NCBI RefSeq assembly: GCF_042654365.1
Contig: NZ_JBHSGG010000024.1
Coordinates: 25,492-89,491, forward strand
From: Coralloluteibacterium thermophilum
GTDB taxonomy: Bacteria > Pseudomonadota > Gammaproteobacteria > Xanthomonadales > Xanthomonadaceae
Direction: 5' to 3'
DNA: 64,000 nt
The translations under genes were made by a program, and so were the position numbers. Of the stretch, positions 42,175-51,447 are shown piece by piece; position 1 is the first letter of the stretch, and each line of letters begins with the position of its first letter. Below the pieces are notes generated by a model. That model did not search any database. It saw only the letters and a program-made list of their open reading frames with translations, and was not told where the DNA came from.

Positions 42175-43569
42175 TTACTGCACCGCAGCACCGCCTGCCG
42201 GAGCGGGGGCGGGCGCCGGCGCGGGACCGAAGCCGGTCCTGCCGCTGTGCGGGATGGCCTCGGCGGCGAGCCGCACGGCGGCGTCCTCCGCCATGCCGCA
42301 GGTGCGCAGGCGCCACGCCATCCAGCGCCGGAACAGCGTCGTGTGCATGTTGTGCAGGACGAGTTCCGTCGCGTAGGGCGTGCGCGGGTTGCGGTCGAGC
42401 AGGCGCACGATGTGGTAGCCGATCGGCCGGATGCCCATCGGATGCACGTAGATCTCGAAGCCGCGGTAGAAGGGATCGTCGAGGAGCGCGTCGATGCGCG
42501 CGACGACCGCCGCCGCCTCGGCGTCCAGGCCGGCGCGCAGCCGCGGGTCGCGTTCGTACAGCAGGCGCTCGAAGCCACGCCGGCCCGGCGGCGCGAGGTC
42601 CTGCGCCAGGCGCCAGACCTCGCGGTTGATGCGGTCGTAGTGCTCGAAGCCGCCGTGCCGGCGCAGCGCCGCGGCCGCCTCCGGGGCGACCGCGGTGACG
42701 ACGAAGTTCTCGGCCTGGTTGTTGATGTCGTCGAGGCTGTCGCGGTCGAACACGTGCTCGACGAAGCCGGGCAGCCCCACCAGCGCCTGCGGGCCGAGCG
42801 CGGCGGCGCGGCGCGCCTTGGCGTCGCCCAGCACGTCGCCCGCGGCGCGGCCCAGCAGCACGCTGTCGCTGTCGTGCAGGCTGACGAAGGTGCCGATGCT
42901 GAGCTCGCCCGCGGTGAACTCGGTCTCGAAGGCGGGGCCGAACAGCTCGGCCAGGGTCGCCAACTGCGCGACCTGGCGGCCGACGCCGCACTCGCTGCGC
43001 ACGCGGCCGCTGTAGAAGGTCTCGATGGCCGCGAGGTGCGAGCCGGACGGCTGGTAGCGTCGCCCGAAACTGCGGGTGCGCTCCCAGCCCTGGCTGCGGG
43101 CGCCGCCCGCGCCGAAGCCGATCCAGCCCAGTTGCAGGGCCGAGAAGCGGTAGCCGGGATTGGCCTGCAGGCGTTCCGCGGCGCGGCGCGTGGCGTCGCC
43201 CAGAAGGAAACCGTAGGCGCAGCGCGTCGCGGGATCCGCCAGCGCCGCGCGCAGCGTGCGTGCCCGCAGGGCAGGATCGCTCCCGGCCGGCAGCACGATG
43301 CGCAGGTCGCCGGCGGCCTGCGCTTCTGCGAGGTCGGCGCGCGCGCAGGGAAGGCCGCCGGCGATGGTCGCCAGCGGTTGCGGGCGTTCCTCGATGCGCC
43401 AGCCGAGTTCGCGCAGGAGCGACGCCTCGCAGTCGGCGGCATGCGCCGGCACGGCCGCGGCGAGGCCCAGGACCAGCGCCGCGACGGGGCGCCGCAACGC
43501 AGGCCGCGTCCCGCTGCCACGCGACCACCACCTCGCCTTCGCCGGCATGAACGCCGTCTGCATTTTCAC
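42175..43569 (-). CDS. Exported protein of unknown function with conserved Cys
   Basis: A 464-residue product with a signal peptide (PVAALVLGLAAAVPAHAADC). I do not recognise the family. Observed: a mainly helical predicted fold, a central FYSGRVRSECGVGRQVAQLA where a single Cys sits at a helix start, ELSIGTFVSLHDSDSV, and YVHPMGIRPIGYHIVRLLD near the end. The C-terminus is an Ala/Pro repeat. Cys-based enzymes such as transglutaminase-like hydrolases show a comparable placement, but that is only a guess. It is followed by the phaZ gene at 31 bp on the same strand. Confidence 0.75.
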   Translation of the reverse strand: MKMQTAFMPAKARWWSRGSGTRPALRRPVAALVLGLAAAVPAHAADCEASLLRELGWRIEERPQPLATIAGGLPCARADLAEAQAAGDLRIVLPAGSDPALRARTLRAALADPATRCAYGFLLGDATRRAAERLQANPGYRFSALQLGWIGFGAGGARSQGWERTRSFGRRYQPSGSHLAAIETFYSGRVRSECGVGRQVAQLATLAELFGPAFETEFTAGELSIGTFVSLHDSDSVLLGRAAGDVLGDAKARRAAALGPQALVGLPGFVEHVFDRDSLDDINNQAENFVVTAVAPEAAAALRRHGGFEHYDRINREVWRLAQDLAPPGRRGFERLLYERDPRLRAGLDAEAAAVVARIDALLDDPFYRGFEIYVHPMGIRPIGYHIVRLLDRNPRTPYATELVLHNMHTTLFRRWMAWRLRTCGMAEDAAVRLAAEAIPHSGRTGFGPAPAPAPAPAGGAAVQ

Positions 43570-43676
43570 TTCGACATCCCGCGCGGTTCACTCGTGCGGC
43601 ACGGCGCGATCCGGAGACTGCGCGCACCGCTCGGGCCGTTCTGGCCCGGCCACCGATCCTCCAGGAGAGTACCGAA

Positions 43677-44825
43677 ATGGCTACCAAGACGTTCACCCGA
43701 ACTGCGCTCGCCACCGCGCTGGCCTTCGGCACCGCATTCGCCGGCAACGCGCTCGCGCAGACCACCGGCACGACCGGCACCACCAACACCACGGGCACCA
43801 GCGATGCCCGCACCACCGGGCAGCAGGTCGGCCAGACCAGCCAGACCGGGCAGGTCGGCCAGCAGTCCGGCCAGACCAACACCTACGGCGACCGCCAGCA
43901 GGGCACGCAGGGCACCACCGGCACCCAGGGCACGACCGGCGCGACCGGAACCCAGGGCACGGCGGGGACCACCGGCACGACCCGCACGCAGGGCACGACC
44001 GGGACGACCGGCACGCAGGGCGCGACCGGTACGCAGGGCACGGGCACCCGCGGCACGACCGGCACCACCGGCGCCCACGGCGACACCACGACCCGCGACG
44101 CCCACGGTTCCCCGACCAACCGCGACACCATGGGCGGCGACGGCGGCCGTGCGACGGAGTCGGAGACCAACCGCAACCGCAACACCCAGGGCCAGGGCGC
44201 CGGCCAGGATCACGACGACGACCGCAGCGCCATGCGCGGCGAGTCCGACCAGCCGGTCGCCGATACCTGGATCACCACCAAGGTGAAGTCGAGCCTGCTG
44301 GCCGACGGCGACGTCGCCGGCATGGACGTCAACGTGCAGACCGTCAACGGCGTGGTGCACCTGAGCGGTGCCGTCGAGGACCGCATGCAGATCGAGCGCG
44401 CCACCGAGATCGCGCGCGGCATCGAGGGCGTCACCAACGTCGACGCCTCCGGCCTGCGCGTGGACGTCGCCTCCGCCCGCGGCACCAGCAACGACATGGG
44501 CCGCGACCGCGCCCACGATGCCGACGACCGTCGCAACGCGGACCGCACCGCGATGGCCGGCGACGACCGCCGCGCCGGCGCGTCCGACCAGCCCGTCAAC
44601 GACACCTGGATCACCACCAAGGTGAAGTCCAGCCTGCTGGCCGACGGCGACGTCTCGGGCCTCGACATCAGCGTCGAGACCGTCAACGGCGTGGTGCACC
44701 TGAGCGGCGACGTCGAGAGCCAGATGCAGGTCAGCCGTGCGCAGGAGATCGCCCGCGACATCGAGGGCGTGACCGCCGTCGAGGCCTCGGGCCTGCGCGT
44801 GGACACGGCCCAGGCGCGCAACTGA
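43677..44825 (+). CDS. Exported BON-domain protein with collagen-like Gly/Thr repeat
   Basis: A 382-residue protein. After a signal peptide, residues about 28-135 are a low-complexity GTTGTQG-type repeat with Gly roughly every third position. A hydrophilic linker follows, then two BON domains (about 198-265 and 310-378). The two domains share almost identical stretches such as DTWITTKVKSSLLADGDV, so they arose by recent duplication. BON domains bind lipid surfaces or other periplasmic proteins and are induced by osmotic shock in the OsmY family. A ribosome site, AGGAG, precedes the start and a strong terminator follows. Confidence 0.88.
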   Translation: MATKTFTRTALATALAFGTAFAGNALAQTTGTTGTTNTTGTSDARTTGQQVGQTSQTGQVGQQSGQTNTYGDRQQGTQGTTGTQGTTGATGTQGTAGTTGTTRTQGTTGTTGTQGATGTQGTGTRGTTGTTGAHGDTTTRDAHGSPTNRDTMGGDGGRATESETNRNRNTQGQGAGQDHDDDRSAMRGESDQPVADTWITTKVKSSLLADGDVAGMDVNVQTVNGVVHLSGAVEDRMQIERATEIARGIEGVTNVDASGLRVDVASARGTSNDMGRDRAHDADDRRNADRTAMAGDDRRAGASDQPVNDTWITTKVKSSLLADGDVSGLDISVETVNGVVHLSGDVESQMQVSRAQEIARDIEGVTAVEASGLRVDTAQARN

Positions 44826-44858
44826 CCGCGCGTCCGTCCCGCTCCGCTCGACACCGGC

Positions 44859-44892
44859 GCGGCGCACCCTTGCGGGTGCGCCGCGTTCTTTT
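44859..44892 (+). terminator. Rho-independent terminator after the BON gene
   Basis: An 11-bp perfect stem (GCGGCGCACCC with GGGTGCGCCGC, loop TTGC) is followed directly by GTTCTTTT, a good intrinsic terminator for the BON-domain gene 33 bp upstream. Confidence 0.85.
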
Positions 44893-44919
44893 CCGGCCTG
44901 CGGGCGCGGCGCGTGCAGG

Positions 44920-46497
44920 CTACTGGCGGTCGCCCGCCTCCCGCGCCGCGCGCGCCTCCTGTTCGGCCTGGGCGGCTTCGCGCGCGAGCCAGCGCCGCAT
45001 GGCGTCGCGGAAGGCGCGCGCCCGGCGTTCGCGTTCGAGCTCCTCCGATGCCAGCGCCCGGTGCAGGGAGACCGCCACCGCAGCGAGCAGGAGCACGAAG
45101 GGCAGCGCCGCGATGGTGACCATCGCCTGCAGCGCGTCGAGGCCGCCGGCCGCGAGCAGCGCGGCTGCGACCAGGGCCTGGAGGACGCCCCAGACCACGC
45201 GGCGGCGGAGCCGCGGGTCCGGATCGCCCCCCGAGGACATGCTCGCCAGCACCAGGGTCGCCGAGTCGGCCGAGGTCACGAAGAAGCTCACCAGCAGCAG
45301 GATCGCCAGCACCGAGAGCAGGCTGCCGAGGGGTAGGGCGTCGAACAGGCTGAAGAGCACCTGCTCGCGGCCCACCGCAAGCGCGCCCCCGAGGTCGGCG
45401 TGGCCGCCCAGCTCCATGAAGAGGCCGGCGCCGCCGAACACCGAGAACCACATGAAGCCGACCAGGGTCGGCAGCAGCACCACGCCCACCACGAACTCCC
45501 GCACGGTGCGCCCGACAGAGATGCGTGCGATGAAGGCGCCGACGAAGGGCGCCCAGGCGATCCACCACGCCCAGAAGAACACCGTCCATTCGCCCACCCA
45601 GCCCGCGCCGGAGTACGGCGACATGCGCAGGCTCATGTCGGGGAGGGTGTTGATGTAGCCGCCCAGCGTGGTGGTGAAGGTGTCGAGGATGAAGCCGGTC
45701 GGGCCCAGTGCGAACACCGCCAGCGCCAGCACGGCCGCGATCACCAGGTTGGCGCTGGAGAGCCACTTGATGCCGCGGTGGAGGCCGCTGACCGAGGACA
45801 GCATGTAGAGCACGAAGGCGACCGCGATCACGATCAGCTGCAGCGTGAAGCCCGTCGGCAGGCCGAACACGCGGCCGAGGCCCGCGGAGATCTGCATGGC
45901 GCCGAAGCCGAGCGTGGTGGCCACGCCGACCGCGGTGGCGACCACGGCGATGGTGTTCACCGCGCCGCCGAACACCCCGTTCGCATGGCGGCCGACCAGC
46001 GGTTCGAGCAGTTCGCTGATCTGCCCGCGCGCACCGCGGTTGTAGCGGAACCAGGCGATGGCCAGCCCCATCAGCGCGTAGATCGCCCAGGGATGCAGGC
46101 CCCAGTGGAAGAAGCTGTAGCGCATCGCCGCGCGCGCGGCCGGGAAGCCGCCCGCCTCCAGCCCCTCCGGCGGATCCAGCAGGTGGTCGATCGGCTCGGC
46201 CGCGCCCCAGAACACCAGGCCGATGCCCATGCCGGCGGCGAACAGCATCGCCAGCCACGTCGTGCTGGAGAACTCGGGCTCCGCGTCCTCGCCGCCGATG
46301 CGCAGCGAGCCGAAGCGCCCGAACGCGAGGTACAGCAGGAACACCACGATCAGCGCGACGATCATCAGGAACAGCCACCCGGCGTGGCTGAGGACGCCGG
46401 CCAGCATCCCCTGCGCGATGGCGTCGAGGGTGGACGGCAGCAGGATGCCCAGGGCGACCAGGGCGCCCAGCAGGAGGATGGAGATGCGGAAGACCAT
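44920..46497 (-). CDS. BCCT-family betaine/carnitine/choline transporter
   Basis: A 525-residue inner-membrane transporter with 12 predicted helices. The family signature region reads WTVFFWAWWIAWAPFVGAFI then ARISVGRT, with the Trp box of the substrate pocket. Also present are GIGLVFWGAAEPIDHLLDPP and the FFVTSADSATLVLASMSSGG stretch of later helices. Likely substrates are glycine betaine or related compatible solutes, taken up with Na+ or H+. The Arg/Glu-rich C-terminal tail (ERERRARAFRDAMRRWLARE) resembles the osmosensing tail of BetP-type proteins. Confidence 0.93.
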   Translation of the reverse strand: MVFRISILLLGALVALGILLPSTLDAIAQGMLAGVLSHAGWLFLMIVALIVVFLLYLAFGRFGSLRIGGEDAEPEFSSTTWLAMLFAAGMGIGLVFWGAAEPIDHLLDPPEGLEAGGFPAARAAMRYSFFHWGLHPWAIYALMGLAIAWFRYNRGARGQISELLEPLVGRHANGVFGGAVNTIAVVATAVGVATTLGFGAMQISAGLGRVFGLPTGFTLQLIVIAVAFVLYMLSSVSGLHRGIKWLSSANLVIAAVLALAVFALGPTGFILDTFTTTLGGYINTLPDMSLRMSPYSGAGWVGEWTVFFWAWWIAWAPFVGAFIARISVGRTVREFVVGVVLLPTLVGFMWFSVFGGAGLFMELGGHADLGGALAVGREQVLFSLFDALPLGSLLSVLAILLLVSFFVTSADSATLVLASMSSGGDPDPRLRRRVVWGVLQALVAAALLAAGGLDALQAMVTIAALPFVLLLAAVAVSLHRALASEELERERRARAFRDAMRRWLAREAAQAEQEARAAREAGDRQ

Positions 46498-46565
46498 GGC
46501 GGGTGGCGGCAAGCGGTGGAGCGGGAATCGTCGTGGCCGGCGCGTGAAACCCGCGCCTCCACGGG

Positions 46566-47561
46566 TCAGGGGCGCAGCGGCGGGGCCGCGGCGGCCTCGG
46601 TGAGGTCGGCGAGCTGGTCGAGGAAGTCCTCCCAGTGGCGCTGCTGCTCGAAGTCCGCGAAGGCGGCGGGGAAGGCCGGGTCGCGCCAGCGCCGGGCGAT
46701 CCAGGCGTTGTGGTGCAGCAGGCGCACCGCGCGCGCTGCGCCGACCAGGTGCAGCTCGGCGCGGTCGAAGCGCCGGAAGGTCTCGTAGCCCTCCAGCAGG
46801 ACCTGCAACTGGCGGGTCTGCTCGGCGCGGCTGCCCGACAGCAGCATCCAGAGGTCGTGCACCGCGGCGCCGCTGGCGGCGTCGTCGAGATCGACGAAGT
46901 GCGCGGTGCCGTCGCGCCACAGCAGGTTGGCGGGATGACAGTCGCCGTGCAGGCGCAGGATCGCGGTCTCGCCCGCATCCGCCTGCGCCGTCTCGATGAC
47001 GGCGAGCAGGTCGTCGCAGACGTCGAGCATGCGCGGGACCAGGTGCGGCGGGAGCCAGCCGTCGTCCAGCAGGGTGTCGGCGGCGGCCTCGGCCCGCGCC
47101 GCGAGGTCGAAGCGCTCGCGGTGGCGGAAGACGCCGGCCTCGCCGACGAGATGGAGGCGTCCCAGGCTGCGCCCGAGCGTCGCCAGGGTGTGCTCGCCGG
47201 ACAGCTCCGGCGCGTGGCCGCCCTGCATCGGGAACAGCGCGAAGCGGAAGCCGGCGTGCTCGTGCAGCGTCCGCCCGCCGATCGCCAGCGGCGCGACCAC
47301 CGAGAGATCCGCCGCGCGCAGCTCCGCCGCGAAGGCGTGCTCCTCGAGGATGGCCTCAAGCTTCCAGCGCTGCGGCCGATAGAACTTGGCGACGACCGGT
47401 GCCGCGTCCTCCAGACCGACCCGGTAGACCCGGTTCTCGTAGCTGTTGAGGGCGAGGATGCGGCCGTCGCATTCGAGCCCCAGCGCCTCCACCGCGTCGA
47501 CGAGCGTCTGCGGATCGAGCCCGTCGAAGGGGCGGGGCGGTGCGTTCGGGGTGCGTTGCAT
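46566..47561 (-). CDS. srkA: Stress response kinase SrkA (YihE/RdoA type)
   Basis: A 331-residue protein kinase of the choline-kinase-like fold that phosphorylates Ser/Thr and counters programmed death under stress in E. coli. Motifs are LNSYENRVYRVG with the nucleotide-binding region, VVAKFYRPQRW (the ATP-binding lysine), LRLHGDCHPANLLWRDG (catalytic loop, usually HGDCHxxN) and FVDLDDAASG (metal Asp). It precedes the BCCT transporter gene on the same strand at 68 bp, so the two may share control. Confidence 0.92.
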   Translation of the reverse strand: MQRTPNAPPRPFDGLDPQTLVDAVEALGLECDGRILALNSYENRVYRVGLEDAAPVVAKFYRPQRWKLEAILEEHAFAAELRAADLSVVAPLAIGGRTLHEHAGFRFALFPMQGGHAPELSGEHTLATLGRSLGRLHLVGEAGVFRHRERFDLAARAEAAADTLLDDGWLPPHLVPRMLDVCDDLLAVIETAQADAGETAILRLHGDCHPANLLWRDGTAHFVDLDDAASGAAVHDLWMLLSGSRAEQTRQLQVLLEGYETFRRFDRAELHLVGAARAVRLLHHNAWIARRWRDPAFPAAFADFEQQRHWEDFLDQLADLTEAAAAPPLRP

Positions 47562-47672
47562 GCGCGACAGACTAACGTGCCGCGCGGAGATGAACGGAGC
47601 CGCGCGCCTGCACGCCGGCCCCCGCGATGCAGGAACTAGAATCGACGTGAGGACCGGGAACCCATCGCGGGC

Positions 47673-48983
47673 ATGGCAGTAGAGCGCATCATCGACTACA
47701 TCGGCGTCAGCGACGAGGAGGTCGCCCACCTGCGGCTGATCCTCCGGAAGCTCGCCCGGCGCCTCCCGGAGCGCTGGACCCTGGGCCCCGAGGCGCGCGC
47801 CGACATGGTGCTGGTGGATCCCGGCAGCGTCGCCGGCGACGCCGCGCAGCAGCGCGCCTTCGAGCGCGGCGTGCCCTGCGTCGCGGTGCGGCGCGCGGAC
47901 GGACCGGAGCCGTTCGGCCGGACGCTGCGCCTGCCGCTGCGCGAGGACGAGGTCCACGACCTGCTGGCGGGCTTCGAGCCCTCCGGCGGCACCGTCGCGC
48001 CGGTGCCGCTGATCTCCCACGGCATCGACTTCTTCGTCACCGACATCGGCGAGGACTTCCAGATCGATCCCGAGCTGCTCTCGGCCGTGCCGGACGCGCG
48101 CCTCGTCGAGCCGGTCCCCGCCGACGACGCGGTGCCCGATCCCGACGTGCTGTTCCGGCGCGATCCCTTCGAGCAGACGGTGCACGCCCTGGTGCCCGGC
48201 GCGCTCGACAGCGGGACCGAGGTCGAGTACGTCGCCGAGACCAGTGCCCGCGCCGCCGCGCGCGCGGAGGACCGCGACCCGCTGGGCGCGCCCGCGGGCG
48301 AGGCGCCCAACGTCTCGCCGCGGCTGCATCGCCGCGCGCAGGACGAGGGAAGCTGGCCGTTGCGCGACTACCTGCTGCTGCCGGTGGTGCGCGGCCCGTC
48401 GCGCATCCAGCTGGCCGGCCTCCCGCCGCTGGTGATCGACCCCAAGCGCGAGGCCTACGACGCTCCGGTGCCGCTGCCGGACCTCGAGCTCTACTGCATC
48501 CAGCCGCTGCGGCGGGCGGACTGGCATCCGCTGTCCAGCGCCGAGATCGAGGCGCTGCATGCCTCCGGCCGCCTGCGGCCGTGGCGGCGCCTGCTGTGGA
48601 TGGACCGCCTCGTCGCCTCGGGCGGCAACCTCGATCCGCACTTCGATCGCGCCGGCACCTTCTGGATCACGCGCCCGCTCGACATCGAGGACGACTACCC
48701 GCACCACGCGCGCATCGTCGCGGCGATGGCGCAGCCGCGGCGCCTGCACGAGATCGCGCAGGTCGCGGAGGCGCCGATGGGCGACGTGTTCGACGTGGTC
48801 AACGCCTTCGACGCCATCGGCGACCTGGCCTGGGAGCCGAAGGTGCGCGAGGAATGGGAGGCGCGCATGGGCCGGGAGCGCGAGCGGCGCGAGGCGCTCG
48901 ACCGCGAACTCGCCGCACGGCGGCGCGAGCTGGAGGCCGAGGCGGACGCGGACGACGCGCCGCCGCGGCGCGGGGCCGGCTGA
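47673..48983 (+). CDS. Conserved hypothetical protein, unknown role
   Basis: A 436-residue soluble product I cannot assign to a named family. It has a receiver-like N-terminus (DYIGVSDEEVAHLRLILRKL, about 1-110, without the phospho-acceptor Asp arrangement), an acidic middle and DYLLLPVVRGPSRIQLAGLP. A C-terminal helical part has a winged-helix feel (RRLHEIAQVAEAPMGDVFDV) and ends in an Arg/Glu coiled coil. Relatives seem confined to Xanthomonadaceae-like bacteria. It is divergent from srkA; a TAGAAT hexamer 34 nt before the ATG may be its -10 box. Confidence 0.7.
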   Translation: MAVERIIDYIGVSDEEVAHLRLILRKLARRLPERWTLGPEARADMVLVDPGSVAGDAAQQRAFERGVPCVAVRRADGPEPFGRTLRLPLREDEVHDLLAGFEPSGGTVAPVPLISHGIDFFVTDIGEDFQIDPELLSAVPDARLVEPVPADDAVPDPDVLFRRDPFEQTVHALVPGALDSGTEVEYVAETSARAAARAEDRDPLGAPAGEAPNVSPRLHRRAQDEGSWPLRDYLLLPVVRGPSRIQLAGLPPLVIDPKREAYDAPVPLPDLELYCIQPLRRADWHPLSSAEIEALHASGRLRPWRRLLWMDRLVASGGNLDPHFDRAGTFWITRPLDIEDDYPHHARIVAAMAQPRRLHEIAQVAEAPMGDVFDVVNAFDAIGDLAWEPKVREEWEARMGRERERREALDRELAARRRELEAEADADDAPPRRGAG

Positions 48984-48992
48984 GGCGCCCGC

Positions 48993-49898
48993 CTACCGCG
49001 CGGCCTCGCGCACCGGCAGCGGCACGTTGCACAGCTCGACCCGGCCGACGGGGTCGATGAACCAGTCCTCGTGGCGGTTGCGGCGGGCCTCGACCAGTCG
49101 CCGGAAGGTGGGCGTGTCCGTGCGCAGGATCTCGATGGCCTCGCGCTCGTCCTCGGGCAGGTCCGCGGCCAGCCGCACGCGCTCGATGCGCACGCGCTGC
49201 ACCGCCTCGGTGTAGAAGCCCAGCGGCCCGGTGCCGCGCGGCAGGGCGGACAGGTGCTCGATGCCGCGGATCACCCGGCCGACCAGGGTGATGTTGCGGT
49301 CGAGGTGGCGCGGCGCGTGGCCGATGACGGCATAGAGCTCCGCGCCGGTGCTGCTGTCGGCGGCCATGCCGCGGCCGGCGCCGACCATCCCGTAGCAGTG
49401 CGCCAGCCACGCGCGCCCCCGCGCCGGGTCGCGCGCGACGGGAAAGCCCTCGGCCCAGCCGACCTCGGGCGCGTAGACGTCGCCCTCGGCCAGGGCGGCG
49501 AGGTGCAGGCCGTCGGCGTCGCGCTCGAACTCCGCCGGGAGCCGCGTCCGCGCGCCGCCCAGCCCGCGCGCGCCGGCCTCGCCTGCCGCCGCATCGCCCC
49601 ACTGCGCCACGTAGTTGTCCTGTACGCGGTTGATCGACAGGCCGTCCCAGAAGCCCTCCCGCGCCAGCGTACGGACGTTCTCCACGTGCGCGGGGGCGAA
49701 GCCCGGGGCCAGCTCGATCACCACGCGGCCGCCGGCGAGATCGAGGTAGAGCGTGTCGGCCGGATCCGGGCGCCGCCAGTCGTCCGCCGTCGAAGTCTCC
49801 AGGACCGACGCGGTGGTCGGCGGCGCCTCCCCGGCGCGTGCCGAGGGCAGGGCGAGCAGGGCGGCGAGCACGGCGAGCGTGCCGGTACGGATGGACAT
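48993..49898 (-). CDS. Exported cyclophilin-type peptidyl-prolyl isomerase
   Basis: A 301-residue protein starting with a signal peptide (TGTLAVLAALLALPSARA). The cyclophilin-like core is recognisable in VVIELAPGFAPAHVENVRTL, GFWDGLSINRVQDNYVAQWG and YGMVGAGRGM, with an insertion of about 60 residues compared with small bacterial PpiA. The catalytic arginine of the family lies in the INRVQDNYVAQWG segment. It should help fold periplasmic proteins. It converges on the unknown gene to its left, with 9 bp between the two genes. Confidence 0.85.
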   Translation of the reverse strand: MSIRTGTLAVLAALLALPSARAGEAPPTTASVLETSTADDWRRPDPADTLYLDLAGGRVVIELAPGFAPAHVENVRTLAREGFWDGLSINRVQDNYVAQWGDAAAGEAGARGLGGARTRLPAEFERDADGLHLAALAEGDVYAPEVGWAEGFPVARDPARGRAWLAHCYGMVGAGRGMAADSSTGAELYAVIGHAPRHLDRNITLVGRVIRGIEHLSALPRGTGPLGFYTEAVQRVRIERVRLAADLPEDEREAIEILRTDTPTFRRLVEARRNRHEDWFIDPVGRVELCNVPLPVREAAR

Positions 49899-49977
49899 GC
49901 GGTTTCTCCCCGGAACGTCCGCGGCCGCGGACGCGGGCGACTCTAGTCCCGCACAGCCGGACGCGCCATGGGAGCTT

Positions 49978-50645
49978 CAGGCGAGGAGTGAGAGATGAGA
50001 AGTGAGAAACGAGTGGGGTGCGACTGCTCGTCCGCATTTTTCTCCATGCCCCCCCTCAAGCAGCGCGCTGCGCGCGCCTCACCCCCATCCCAGCCTTCCC
50101 CCGCAGGCGGGGGAAGGTGCTTTTCGGCTGGAAGTGAGTCGGGGGAGGAGTGAGAAACGAGACAAGCGCGACCATCCGCACGCGTTCCTCACTCCTCTCC
50201 ACTCACTCCTCAAGCCCACCAGCTCCCTCCCCCGCGGACAGCGGGGGAGGGTTGGGGAGGGGGCGCTTGGCGAGGAGCGGGAGATGAGGAGTGAGAATCG
50301 AGTGGGGTGGGACTGCTCGTCCGCATTTTTCTCCATGTACCCCCTCAAGCAGCGCGCTGCGCGCGCCTCACCCCCATCCCTGCCTTCCCCCGCAGGCGAG
50401 GGAAGGAGCTTTTGCGGCGAGAAGTGCGTGGGGAGGCGTGAGAAACGAGAGAGGCGCGACCATCCGCACGCGTTCCTCACTCCTCCCCACTCACTCCTCA
50501 AGCCCACCACCCCCCTCCCCCGCGGACAGCGGGGGAGGGCTGGGGAGGGGGCTTTGCGGCGAGGAGCGGGAGATGAGGAGTGAGAAACGAGAGAGGTGCG
50601 GCTGCCCGTCCTCGTCCCCGCTTCTCTCCACGCGCGCCTTGCCCG
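49978..50645. repeat. Composite palindromic repeat block 3
   Basis: Two tandem-like copies of about 290-300 bp. They contain the same three elements as blocks 1 and 2 but in inverted orientation relative to block 2: GCAGCGCGCTGCGCGCGCC with CACCCCCATCCCAGCCTTCC, the CCCCCGCAGGCGGGGGAAGG palindrome, CCTCCCCCGCGGACAGCGGG, and TGAGAAACGAG inverted repeats. No gene is seen inside. Confidence 0.88.
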
Positions 50646-50945
50646 TCAGAACTCGTCCACGAACTCCACCCCGGCCTCCATGTCGAAGGCCACCGCCTCG
50701 GCGAGTTCGCGGATGCGGCGCACCGCCTCCTCGTTCGGCGCCTCGATCTCGATGGCGTGCAGGTCGGCGCCGCCGCCACCGGCGTCGGAGACCAGGCCCG
50801 CCGAACTGGAATCGTCGTCGTCGAGGTGCGGCATCAGGTCGTCGACCTCCTCGACATGCTCCACGCCCGGGATCGCGAGCAGCGTGCTCATGAGGGTCGC
50901 GGTGGCCTCTTCGCTGCCGGTGAAGCGGATTCGGACGGTGTGCAT
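50646..50945 (-). CDS. Small acidic protein, possible ACT/GlnB-like fold
   Basis: A 99-residue product. The order beta-alpha-beta then beta-alpha-beta is suggested by HTVRIRFTGSEEATATLMST, the acidic loop MPHLDDDDSSSAG, HAIEIEAPNEEAVRRIRELA and GVEFVDEF. This resembles a ferredoxin-like (ACT-type) regulatory fold, but no family can be named. A GGAG sits 11 nt before the ATG. The gene is next to repeat block 3 and divergent from the PadR regulator. Confidence 0.6.
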   Translation of the reverse strand: MHTVRIRFTGSEEATATLMSTLLAIPGVEHVEEVDDLMPHLDDDDSSSAGLVSDAGGGGADLHAIEIEAPNEEAVRRIRELAEAVAFDMEAGVEFVDEF

Positions 50946-51037
50946 CGGGCGGAACTCCGGGGGACATCGGGAGCCGCAGCGTGGGCGAGCGCCGCTCCAC
51001 GCGGCGTCAAGGCGCGCGGCATGACTTCCGGCCTGCG

Positions 51038-51061
51038 CACTAGTACGAAGTCAACACTATT
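51038..51061. promoter_or_regulatory. AT-rich candidate operator upstream of padR-like gene
   Basis: In the gap before the PadR-type gene a sudden AT-rich stretch carries two direct copies of CACTAkT (CACTAGT and CACTATT), 17 bp apart, overlapping the region expected for the promoter. PadR-linked operators are often near their own gene; a match to a known PadR site was not established. Confidence 0.35.
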
Positions 51062-51084
51062 GTGAGGTTCGAAGGAGCAGGACC

Positions 51085-51447
51085 ATGCCCGACCTCGACG
51101 CCCACCGCCGCAAGTTCGAGAAGGAGCTCGCCGCCGGCACCACGTCCCTGGTGCTGCTGGCGGTGCTCGCCGCGGCGGAGGCGCCGATGTACGGCTACCA
51201 GATCGCCAAGTCGCTGGAGCGCAGCGGCGGGGTGCTGTCCGGCAAGCAGAGCGCGCTCTACCCGGTGCTGCGCAACCTCGCCGAGGCGGGGCTGCTCTCC
51301 AGCCACGTGGAGCCCTCGGCCAGCGGGCCGCCGCGTCGCTACTACGCCATCACCGAGGCCGGTCGCGCGGTCCTGCGCGACTGGGCCGCCACCTGGACCG
51401 CGACGCGCCGGTCCGTCGATTCCGTCCTCAAAGGAGTGCCATCGTGA
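51085..51447 (+). CDS. PadR-family transcriptional regulator
   Basis: A 120-residue PadR-type winged-helix repressor with a short C-terminal helix (the small PadR-s2 size). The DNA-binding part reads LAAAEAPMYGYQIAKSLERS, then SALYPVLRNLAEAGLLSSHV and the wing PRRYYAITEAGRAVLRDW. Such proteins usually respond to a small molecule and control a neighbouring transporter or membrane sensor. Its stop overlaps the start of the next gene by 4 bp (GTGA), so the two are coupled. Confidence 0.9.
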   Translation: MPDLDAHRRKFEKELAAGTTSLVLLAVLAAAEAPMYGYQIAKSLERSGGVLSGKQSALYPVLRNLAEAGLLSSHVEPSASGPPRRYYAITEAGRAVLRDWAATWTATRRSVDSVLKGVPS

